Source: Diploscapter coronatus
Taxonomy: Eukaryota > Nematoda > Chromadorea > Rhabditida > Rhabditidae
Direction of reading: 5' to 3'
DNA length: 64,000 nucleotides
Assembly: GCA_964036155.1 (NCBI GenBank)
Contig: OZ038422.1
Location: 15,399,201-15,463,200 of the forward strand
Part shown: positions 37,169 to 48,372 of the stretch, one piece after another
Position numbering within the stretch: the stretch's first letter is position 1
How the letters are laid out: the number at the start of each line of letters is the position of its first letter
Position numbers and translations under genes: made by a program
Notes under the pieces: generated by a model
Database searches by the model: none
What the model saw: the letters and a program-made list of their open reading frames with translations, nothing else
Told to the model about the DNA's origin: nothing

Positions 37169-40100
37169 CCCAGTCTAAATAACGTATTTTCAAGACTCTA
37201 AAGAGACTCGATGTGTTCCTTGGAGAAGAAACTCGATTACTTTGGCATAAAATAATCTATTCGTTCTTTAGCGTTTAAAGAATGGGAAAAATGAGAATAA
37301 TTATAAAATGGTCAAATTAAAATGGGAAAAATATTTTCAAATTCTAGGAGAAGAAATTTCGAACTTTGAAGACTAAGAAAAGGAAGAAAATTGACAAGAG
37401 TGACCTATCCTTTGGCCTCAGGGCAGCTTCAGCTATGTTTCCGCCAATCAATATGTATCTCTATTCACACAACACTCAATTCACTCATTCATTCTCCGTT
37501 CCTTCGGGATTTGGTCGTGTGTTTCATTGGGCATAAAATATATAAAAATTGAAGGCAATAATTATTTAAACATTAAATTGTATTATAATATAAGTCGTTG
37601 TCGAACCATCAAAATATAAATTGAACATTTGAAGTTTCTGGACGAAGCAGTATGATTACCCATAATGAGTCTCTTTTAACGAACTCTTTGGAATGGCACT
37701 ATTAAAAATGTTGGAGGCGAGGAAGTGTCATTAGTGCATGGGAACTCTATACATCACAAAGTATTGAGCATGAATCGAAAATAAAGCTGAAATAACTATG
37801 CCCAAGTTTGTCAATCGAAGACATGTATATTGAGTTTCAAAGAAAAACACATCGAGATCTGTGCACATCTAATAGCTAATTTTGAACCATGAAATTGGTG
37901 AGTTATGCAAAATCTTTAAAGGACACTGTATTTCGATTCTGTACATGTAAATAGATGCTTAATCAGTACCAGTGCCAATAGATTTGCAACAAGGTCTTTT
38001 CTAACGAGCACATTATTTTTCAAATCACCGATAAATATCAATCCCTTCAAACGACGAGAAGGATTGAATTATTCATAATTTTAGTCCATAAGTTGCATGA
38101 GAAAATTCGCTATTAATCATTTGTCTTTCCCAATTTTTCGCTATCGACGATGATTGAATATCATTTCCAAATGAAGCGAGGCATCTTCCGTTTCCCCTTC
38201 TCATATTATTTTGGATCATCTTTTCCACACACTTCCTAGTTTTTCTACATACAACATCTTTCAACGATATCTACCATAATTGTCAAAAATTCAAGAAAAC
38301 AACTAAAATTAATACTACACATAATAGTTTTCTGGAAGTAAAATAGAAAATAATAAACGGTTAGCGTAGTGTCTAGGTATCTAGTGATATGATTTGATCG
38401 CACGGTTCTTTATTTGTTCTCTGGTAGGGGCTTCCTAACTTGTCTTTACTTTTACGGTGATTTGTATCACCCCCAATGCACATGAACGCGTGTTGGTGTA
38501 AAATGCAGGCTTGTTGAAGTCTGACGATTCTTATATCGAAGACAGAACATGAGACTGAGCAAGAAATCGCGGGTATTTATAGATTCGAGAGTGATGGGGG
38601 GATAGCTTGCTAATTTCGTATCAGTCCATGTTGCGTTGCTGTGGATTCCCTTCTAGCTAAACGTTTTACTATAGCAGCTGTTACGATCATAGACGTGATA
38701 TGAGTTTTTGGTTCAGAAAAGATAATTTTCCGCCACCGGGATTGTTTGTGGTAACTTGAGAATCGTTTGTGCTCAACTCTAAATTATTTCTGGGAAATTC
38801 GGGAATATTTGTGATCAATTAAAAATCGCTTTTGGTAATTCATATTCGTCGTAGTCAATTCGGAAGGGTTTGATCAATCAAGCGTCGTTTGTAGTGAATT
38901 CTAAATCGTTTGTGGTCACTAAGATTTTTTTTGTGGAACTCTTAATTGAAAATTGGTAGACGTCCGAAAATTTCTTGAAATTTGAACGTGGCATCCAATT
39001 TTTATGCTTTTTTTCAAGCATGCGTATAGTCTCAAAAAATTGGTTTATGAAAGTGCATAGTCTAACAATATAAAATTGTAACGTAGTTAGTTCCAAATCT
39101 TAGCCTCTTTAAGGCGGAAACTTCCATTTTATCACAAATGAATTATAAAATCGCGATTTCAATCATTTTTCTTGCGAAAGTTCGCTCATCTAGATTGCCA
39201 ATAAGCAGTACTTATTTTTCCATTTTACAGTAATCAATAATTACGTCATATTCTTATGAAGTTAAATGTATAGTTTGTCCCACAACAATATCTAGAGAAC
39301 TTAACTTCATTTCGTCTACTATTCGTTCGTCTATCTCACAACTCTACGCGACGAATGTTTGCGTTCTCGTAAGGCGTTGATCCTTAGTAATCATTTGTGG
39401 ACATTTTGTGCAATCCAGTCGAGTTTTCTTGCGGTTGATATCTAAAGAAGGAAAAGTAGGTGGGGCGCTCGGAAGAGGAGATGAAAAATGGAAAAGAGCA
39501 AGAGAAAAAGAAAGGCAACAGAAGCGGGAACGAATGGAGCAAAGGGGGACGGTTTGAAATTGTCACCTGCGCGTTTTTTCCCGACTGTATGACTATTTCA
39601 TATCTGTCAATAATGAGAGATAACATTTAACCTATCGCTCTTTTTCTTACCTTTTTCGATATTCAAATTATACTTTTCCCGTACTCTATCCTAGCAAATA
39701 TTTGATGAAATAAGAGCAGACCGGCGTTCCGCTTTGAACACCTACTTTTCGATAAATCATCTTTATTTGAAGACAAAAATTGCGAAGATCACTGGAATTC
39801 GATTTTTTCGTACATTTATTTCGATATAGTTTCCGGCTAGAAGTTTTCGCTATCTCAGATGTTGGTGTCTGACTTTAGCAAAATAGGGTGTGATAATGTA
39901 GGTTCGCAAGAGGGCATACAATCAGGCGCACAAGCGCAATCTTCAGGCAATCATGATGTCGCATCGCACTCGGGCGCACTCCCCGTGTCTCTCTCCCCAT
40001 CTCCCCGTTTCAGTTATCGATTAATAATTGATAATAACACTGCATTAAGGTTGCGCGCTGCTTCGTCCCCAGCGTGCCTCGATAACTGTCACCTATCGCT

Positions 40101-40880
40101 CATAGGCAATTCTTCGCTCACCCACTCCGTTTGATCTCAATTCTTCAATTTTTAGCCTCCAGATCAAAAACTCTTCAAATCGCGTTAGTTTTTTTTTCCA
40201 CCAGTTTGTTCCTTCTTCTGAACGACGAAAAGTGAATCAATCATTGTGAAAATATCATCACAATTCGAGTGCTTGGCTAGTAGTGATGAAACTTTTGAAG
40301 AACTACCTTGCTTTGATTTGCTATTATTTGAAAACGCGATCTATGACTTTGAAAATTTTTCATCAAATACCTAGAATCCATTATTCTATTTGAGATTTCA
40401 ACACTCTTATCACTTATAATCTGCATAAGCTTAATCTCTCCACTAAATTTATTGTCTATCTGAACCGTAGGCGTGATTCTGACTACGATTTTTTGGTTCA
40501 ATGACGCTTCTCCAAAAGCGTTCAACTGGTTTCGTGTATAGTCGTATCTTACTTTGGCCGTTTGCAAAAAGTACTTTCTTTTGTTTTTGCTATTTTTACG
40601 CGAATTTCGAATTTTCGAACGATTCCGAAAGTATGACCTCGTTGTTCATAACAACTCACTAGTGATGTTATTATTTGCCTTCAAAATTCATGTCATGGTT
40701 TGAAAAAGTTGATTGTGACTTGTTTTGTTGAAATGAAGTAAATTAGAGAGAGAGAGAGAGGGAGTTATGATTTCCCGTTTTCATACTTCTTTTGTAGGAA
40801 TTTTCATGCTCGATTTTACGGGTTGCAGAACTTCTTTGAATCGCATTTTAGTTTGAACCTGTGTGTGGCAATCATTCCAC
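37169..40880. other. Long intergenic region upstream of the IL-17R-like gene
   Basis: 3.7 kb without a supported gene, between the GPCR start on the minus strand and the receptor start on the plus strand. It should contain both promoters. It holds a degenerate ~21 bp tandem repeat (38738-38925) and a short GA-repeat at about 40747-40762. Confidence 0.5.
38738..38925 (+). repeat. Degenerate ~21 bp tandem repeat
   Basis: About nine imperfect units related to ATCGTTTGTGGTCAATTCTA run head to tail (for example ATTGTTTGTGGTAACTT, ATCGTTTGTGCTCAACTCTA, GTCGTTTGTAGTGAATTCTA, ATCGTTTGTGGTCACT). Divergence between units indicates an old minisatellite. Confidence 0.6.
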
Positions 40881-43800
40881 ATGCGCTGGACTATTTGCCG
40901 TTCTACCGTATTCCTTATATTTCTGCTGTATTGCGAGCCGAATCGAGGATGGGCTGATGCGACCAGCAAGAGTTGTACCAATTCGCCGATTCTGTCGTGC
41001 GAAATAATCGATGACTTTGCGGGTGATCTCCTGACTGACGCATCGACCGAGGACGGGACCGACCTAGTACCTGACAACCAAACTGCCGTCACAACCACTA
41101 CGGCTATCGATTGGGGTCGATTCAAGCCGATCGGTTTACGAACCTTCGTTCTCTATAAGGTAGGCTTCCATTTACACTCTATTCGTTAGGTGCCTATCAC
41201 ATGATTGATTCGTCCTCATAAAAACTTCTTATCTCGCTTGTAAAAGCAAGCATTATGTAAGCACCTGCGCTTTGACGAAACATAATGAATTTTGATGATG
41301 CATTTTTATCTTTTTTCCTCTGAAACAAGCGAAACGGACTTTAAATAGTTCGATCTTTACTTGTTTCTATTTTTAGTACGAGGATAATGCAGAAAAATAG
41401 TATTTTTGTAATATGGCATGTTAAATTTCTGAAAATCTATTTTCATCGCATTCAGCTTTATTCGACGATTTTGCATCTTCAAAATCTTTTCTTTTTCAAA
41501 TCACGAGTTCAAGTATCAAGTTTCATGTGTGATCTTTGCTATTTATCGAATTATTGATCGTTATCTTTTATCTGTCGATGAATTTCTCAAATTTCTTGGC
41601 TATAACATAAATCAATAAGACGCGCCCAGTGCATTATGACATTTCCATTAGGTTGAATGCCTTTGTTTCACTCGATTTCACTCTATTGAATCTAACCATT
41701 TCTCCCTATCAATGCAAAGCGCGTATTGCATTTAGGGAAAGGAGAGAGAGAGAGAGAGAATTGATAAACTAAGAAATCGAAGCACTGCGACCTTTCCCAA
41801 ATTCTTCCCGAAAGGAGTGACAATATTTCTTCTTGTCGCATCTCTACGTGCACAGCATAATATAATGAAAATCGAACATAATTTATCATTTATTCAATAA
41901 AAGCATAGAAGCCATATAGGAAAAGAAAGAGTGATGACTAATTTATACATTTGCATTTTTCAACTCTAAATTAAATCGAAATTTGCTATGCATAGATGAA
42001 TGTCATAAATATCGTAAAATAAAAAAAAACTAAAGATCAAATAATCCAATTTTTACTAAAATTAATAAATAGTGTGACTAGCAAAACTAACGTTATGGCG
42101 AAAGCAACCTTGAAATTTCAGCTTATGCGAAAGGTTAGAAAATATTATTCAGAATTTCTTACTATATTTTGTCTTCTTCACATTTATAAATGATCATCAC
42201 AAATCAAGTTAAGCAACCTGTGGAATAGTTTCAAAAACGTAACTATGTGGAAACAGCAATATTATTGTACGCGTTTTTCTGGAAAATGACGGCACAGTTT
42301 CTACCAAATTACAACATTCTTTTGCAGAAAATCATGCCTTCATATTATGAAAAGAGTGACGAGCGTACCGATATTTTGTTACTTCTTAACTTTGTGATTT
42401 ATAATTCACGTCCTGAGCTAGGCCTTTACTCCAACCTTTCTGTTCAGTTTTATCCTAAATCAACAAAAAGAATCTGAACTTTTATCTATCGTCTTTAGAT
42501 GTCAGAATAGTAGATCTGTCAATGCGGTGAGATTGACGACCATTTGGGGCATATTTGAACGTGAAGAGTATGGAGTAAGGAGCGTGTACGTAGCATGGTA
42601 CATATATGGCGCCACGTATTTGTGTGCATGTTTGCACAGAATTTTTCGACGCGATTTGAGGCGTTGAAAGTGAAGACGAAATAGACTCTCAGCCAGTCGT
42701 GAGATCAAACTCGAAACACTCCGACATATTTGCACATTTCTTCCCATTCTCTGATCCAAGTCATACAATCCTTATTTTCGATCAAATAACGTCTTTCGAT
42801 GTATACGTCGGCCCTGTTGGCTAAGAAATCACATAAAATCTATAGCCACATATATGCTAGATACGCTAGAAAATAGTAATTGAAATGGAGAAATTTGGGT
42901 TCCTTTAGAGGTCTGTACCACTAAATGGGTCAATCAGGAGAATTGTAAAAGAAAAGTAGTGATATGACCCGAGATGAAGTTTCGCGCGAAAACAGTAGGA
43001 AGAGCTATCTTTGAAAATCCTCTGCTACCTACAATCGTATTATTCCTTAAGAAGTTTCCATCTGCAGCCTGCAATAGTCAAAAATTTATCTTCTGTGAAG
43101 TAATATCATAACTATGATTTCGCTTCTGCGACTACCACCGTAGTTCATTGTCTACTGGCGAAATCGCCCGTTGAGTAGCAAGAGAAGCAGTTATCATTGC
43201 TAGCCTTCACTATTCTATTCCGTATGATCTAAGATGAGCTCAAAATTACAGTAATTTCGGTACTAGAATGAGTTTACACCATACAAAAATTATGGTGGAT
43301 AATAAGTTGTAAATAAAAATCTTAGTTTAAAGAGTTATCACGCATAAGTACAATTTTTGGCAAATGACAAATTAGGTGAAAATTCGCGAAAAAAGTATGC
43401 AAGGAGTAGTTCGTAAAGGATTTTTGGAGATCGCCTTATCTAGTATTGAGTTGTAGAAATTTATCTAAAAAACATTTATTGGGACGTAAACCACTCTGTG
43501 CAGAAAATAATTCTCAACGTCTTCAGACCGACCCTCGAACACTCGACCTATCACTGCAAAGTTCCGTTCGATGGCGATTTCCCTTGGTGACGTCACCTAT
43601 ATCTTCTCAAGTCATGCCTCACTCCATTCTGGGCTTTATCGTCCGCATCAATTCTACTGCTTTGAATGCGACGAAGACCTATTTGACCCGATTGGAACGG
43701 CCTGTTGACAGCATCTCGATGAATCTGTCTTCTGCCGAATTCTTCGTCGAGTTGGGCTCACTATTCCTCTTCAATGAAGTATGAAATTTCATGCGTTTCT

Positions 43801-46732
43801 TGAATGAAATTGATAAAGCTATGGCGAAGAATGAGGAGCTGAACACATTCTATAGTTTGAAATTATTTTCCTGCATTCTTTGAAAAAATATTTCTAGAAA
43901 AGACGAATTTAGTTAATTATAATCTCAACAAAAGTAAATTTCGAAAAAAAAAAAACCTATTTAGACTTATTCCATTGAAGTCAGCTTCTATCCCGAAGGA
44001 AAGAATGGTCGGAATACGTTGATTCGTGAGGCGATCAAGAAGCCGGAGAAAGGCGTTTGTGGAAAAGCGATTCAAGACATCGCCAAATCATGGGTACCTT
44101 CATTCGGTCCACTGACCGCTCACGAGGTCACTGCTGATGTGGAGGTAGGCGGTTTTTATTTTGAATGCAAGATATTCTACATGTGTTAATCGCACGTTCA
44201 TAGGGACGTAGATCTTTAGCGAACAAAAATTCATTCTTCAATTTGTGAAAGTTCAGGTCGAGTTCCTCCCCGCCCCAGCCTCGCTGTGCATCACGCACTA
44301 CTCGCTCTATATCCAGTCGACGTCGTCCAGCCGCATTCTGGACTACGTGATGGTGAATGCGACGGGCAATGAGACGAGACTCAGGCACATCTTCAAATCG
44401 ATGCCTCGCGAGGAGAAACTGATGATCAAGTTGCTGGCTGCAGAGCCGAGCGAGAAGCAGTGCGTCTGCACTCACTGTCATTGCATCACTGTCAAGAGCA
44501 ATGAGTTCATCATTCCAAAGCTGGTGCACAAAGGTGACCCCGATTTCCTTTCCAATCAAAAATGTCGTAAATTTAAACTTATCTAATGCTGAAACATCAT
44601 CGAAGTCAACGTCAATTATTATCAGTTCGGTGATGTTATAATTTCGATGAGCATTTCGTGATTTCTTTTCCTGATACGTTAATTATTTCGCAAAAAGTCC
44701 ATTCTTTATATCGAAAAGTTGATTTATGAAATCAATTGAAATAACCTCGTTCAGACATCTACACCCCAACCATTCCGACAATATCGGATGAGACCGATTC
44801 AACTCATGCCTACCTGATCTTCCTGGCCCTGCTCTTCATCCTCGCAATTTTCCTGGCCATATTCGTTCTAGTTTTATTGCTCTGTTCCCTGATAAAGAAA
44901 AATCGCAAGTTGAGAAAGTCGATCAATATTCTGACTGTAACTTCATCGGCGGAACAGAAACCGATTGTCGATTACCAGAATGGTAAATGTTAAAAAGCTA
45001 ATTTTATTTTTTAAATATTCAAATTTAGGCAAAAGCAACAAGTACTTGCTGTTAGCTTCACCTGAATTTGATCTAGATATGAGAATTGTCAAGGAATTCG
45101 CGAATTTGCTGAAGTGACTCAATCGTTTTCTCAAAAAATATGATCGTTTTTCAGAAATTCAAACCATACCCTACTTTATGAAAAATTCGACATAGACAAT
45201 TTCTGCGAGAACGTCTATCGGTGGTACACAAATGCTATTTCGATAGCCGATAGGGTTGGTTTTTATTCTCAACTTTTGGATTAGATATCTTGTGACGTCG
45301 TGAATTTATCTACCCCTTTTTATCGTGATTTGAGTATTCAGATTCTCATTGTGCACTGCCAACCACAAACTGATCCGAGAATATTGTCGATTCACAACTA
45401 TAGCTTCGTTGAACGAGAGCCTTTGTCGGTTTTGAGCCGAAAAATCGCGATTGGCACAATTTCTCCGCTTGATAATCGAGTGGTAAAGATTTATTCTTTA
45501 GAGAAACGAAAATTTGAATTATTTCCAAAGCCTCCATAACTTGGCTGAAATTAGAGCATAAAATTGTTCTTCAACAATTTCCGTCAATTTTACTGCTTTG
45601 AGAAATGTCAAGATTTACTGTCAATTTTTAAGGTGTATTGAGCAAAATTTAGATTCACATAAATCTTCGACGATATTCCCCAATTATTTACTCGGAAATC
45701 ATTTACAACATTCCCCGAGATATTCATTTGTTGGCTGAAATTTTGGAGATTCCATTTAGCGATGACTGGACTAAATTCGAGGTATGGGAATTTCGACAAT
45801 GAGTGCGCACCACTTTTATGCTTGCAGAATTATTATGAGCCTTCGAATTATCGTCTGAATGCTTCATCTAAATCACTGCCAATACAGCATGCAGTTGAAG
45901 ATGAAGTTAGTGAAAGATCGAATGAAATCAAATGGGCGGATTATCGACACTCACTGCAAATGTCGACGTCAATTCAGCAGACAGCCGATTCTGGGATGCA
46001 TTCGGGCAACAGCAACACTGCAGAAACGACATCAGAATACGATGTCGACATGACTGACTCGGATGATCAGAATGCTCAAGTCGACTCGGGAATTCAGGTA
46101 ATTTATGTTTCGTTTTCTTTGAATATCATTAGCAAGGAATGTAAGCAGTATATAAATGATGAATTCTTTTTTAAATTTGTCAATAACCCAAATCGAATTC
46201 ACTGATTACGATAATCAAGTCAAAAAGCGCTAAAGGTCCTAAACAGTACCGCAATTTTCCTTTGCTGCTACAGAGAACATGGCATTGTCAACGCTCGCTT
46301 TTGGAATGTAGACCAATTTTTAACTTTGTTGATGCATTGTGAAATGAATAGTTGAAATTCTGAGCTAAGCTGCAGAGCTATCCGGAATCTTTAACGTTTT
46401 TGAGCTAATTATCGTAATCAGCGCGTTCGATTTGGGTTATCCACTGATTTTGAGCAGGATTCGTGATTTACACATTGCTCATATCCCTTGTAAGATAAGA
46501 GGATTTATTTTCAATGTCACTTTTCCATGACGTTATAAATAGAAAACGTTAAAGAGAATTCTTTATTTGAAGAAATTTGCTCTGAAATATAACAAAAATC
46601 TTATACTTCAATTTTCAGATATCCGACTCCCACAACTTCTCTAGTGTTATTGATGATTACAAAAAATTAAAAGCGCCCTCGATAAAAGAGGATCATGGCT
46701 CGATTAGTGAAATTTCTCCTTTGATCGTCTGA
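40881..46732 (+). CDS. IL-17-receptor-like single-pass receptor with SEFIR-type tail
   Basis: Predicted type I membrane receptor of about 684 residues, resembling nematode IL-17 receptors (the ILCR type). Eleven phased exons: 40881-41159, 43527-43778, 43965-44144, 44257-44533, 44755-44982, 45029-45113, 45155-45254, 45342-45482, 45653-45781, 45828-46097, 46619-46732. A signal peptide (STVFLIFLLYCEPNRGWA) leads an ectodomain of about 330 residues with N-glycosylation sites and a CVCTHCHC cluster. The transmembrane helix is at about residues 348-378 (YLIFLALLFILAIFLAIFV), with basic residues after it. The cytoplasmic part from about residue 405 has SEFIR-like features: YLLLASPEFDLDMRIVKEFA, WYTNAISIADRILIVHCQ and a long following segment. 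The acidic Ser-rich tail holds a DSGMHS motif. A 2.4 kb first intron may carry regulatory DNA. In Caenorhabditis such receptors act in neurons in IL-17 signalling. That role here is inferred. Confidence 0.78.
46183..46443. repeat. Inverted-repeat element in the last intron of the receptor gene
   Basis: The left end (ATAACCCAAATCGAA then CTGATTACGATAAT) is matched in reverse by the right end (ATTATCGTAATCAG then TTCGATTTGGGTTAT). The arms continue into an imperfect match. It looks like a MITE of about 260 bp filling half of the 521 nt intron. Confidence 0.7.
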
Positions 46733-48372
46733 CAGTAGTTTCACGATTTTTAAATGGTTTAGTTTAGAATATCTTATCATCGGCTATCAAATTGGTTGAA
46801 TGAGAAATTCAGCAATATAATAATAAGGTAAAATAGAAGAGTAATGAAATTCTCATTCAGTCACATCTTTTCACGAAATAACACCAAATTTAGCATATTA
46901 TTTCTCGCAAAATACTTAGAAAACGTGTGCAAGCATGCAATTTTGATCTTTACTTTCCGAAACTTGAAGGCTATGACAAAATTATTAGAACATTTTCTAT
47001 GGTTATCCTTGAATCGTTTGTTGACTATTACGTGCAATATCAGTTATTCAGTCACTTGACAAAGTTCGATCTCATTGAATTTGGAAATGGAAATTTGCTT
47101 CCAGCAAATATCATTAAAAAATTATTTATCTGATCACATATCGTAAAATGTTTCATAATCATTAGAGTTTATTCGAAATCTCAATATTTTATGCTACTTT
47201 AGCATCAATATTTGAATTATTGGGCATTCAGAAATGTCGCAATGCCGCATCTTCGCAGCCGAATACGTTACAACTTTTTATAATGGTTTAAATTGTTTTC
47301 GATTTTACACCGTTATAAAATGTTGCGACATTGCAACATTTCTGAGCTGCAGAATTGGCTATACTTTGCCTTTGAAAATGTGTATTTCTTGTCGCATTTA
47401 TACTTACTCTATTGTGTACAGCATCTCGATACTGGCCTCTTATGAACAATTTCACGGGTTTATTGATAGTCCAGCTTTATTATCCGGTTAACAGGGCTGT
47501 TTGCGATACGGTGCGGGAAATTCGAAAATTGAGAAATATTTATAAGCATTTTTTAATGAAAAACTATGCATATTTCAGCCAAAAACCATCATATTTGGTG
47601 TCTACAAGCTAAATATATGCTAATTTATCATTTGAGAAAAATTGTCCTTCTAAATTGTTTTTGAACATTTTTCTCGTGGTGCGGTGCACCGCGAACAGCC
47701 CTACCAGCTAACTAAGTCATTCTTTTGTATCACTTGCATTATCTTCGAAAAATCGACAACATAATAAGTTTGCAAGTTGAATTTTATTGAAACTTTTTCG
47801 AAGATAGCGGGCGAAATGATTCGATAACTTATGTACAATACAATGATTCGGCAAAATAAATTATAGACTTCTGACTGTATTAATATCTTGTCAAAAACTA
47901 GATCTAATATGCTTGCATCAATATTTCTTCTTCCCACATTGCCGCTAAATGGTTCGAATGAATGAATGAGTGAGTGTTTTTGATTTACTCATATCAATTG
48001 ACATAAATTATAGCAAGGGCATCTAAAATTTTAAAAAATCGAGTTCAATAATTCACTGTAATCGATTTGGCAATTTATTTATTTTTTCAAATTGTTGTAT
48101 TATCACTGTTTCAGAAAAGTCACAATGCAGAATACTCATCACTTTCATTTTTTATTGCATTCTATACTCTCGCCCAAAAAACTCCGTTATCGACGAATTG
48201 ATCTTGTATCGGATGAATTTTATCCGCTTTTATATTTCTCGACTCTTCATTTCCTTGGGGCTCTACATTGCTGCGAGCATTTGTTAATTCTTGAAATGAA
48301 TTACCCGCACCGAGGTACAGATTGTCATCATTTTTGTCTTCTAAAATAATTTCTCATAGCATTTTTAATATC
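46733..48372. other. Convergent intergenic region with repeat elements
   Basis: 1.6 kb between the ends of the receptor gene and the K+ channel gene. It contains a short inverted repeat at about 47230-47346 and a larger terminal-inverted-repeat element at 47489-47706. No exon recognised. Confidence 0.5.
47489..47706. mobile_element. MITE with CAGGGCTGTT terminal inverted repeats
   Basis: The left end CAGGGCTGTTTGCG and the right end CGCGAACAGCCCT are inverted copies, with a related GGTGC stretch inside each. No coding capacity lies between. A CAGGG terminus is seen in several DNA transposon superfamilies. The target-site duplication was not clear, so the family is left open. Confidence 0.6.
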
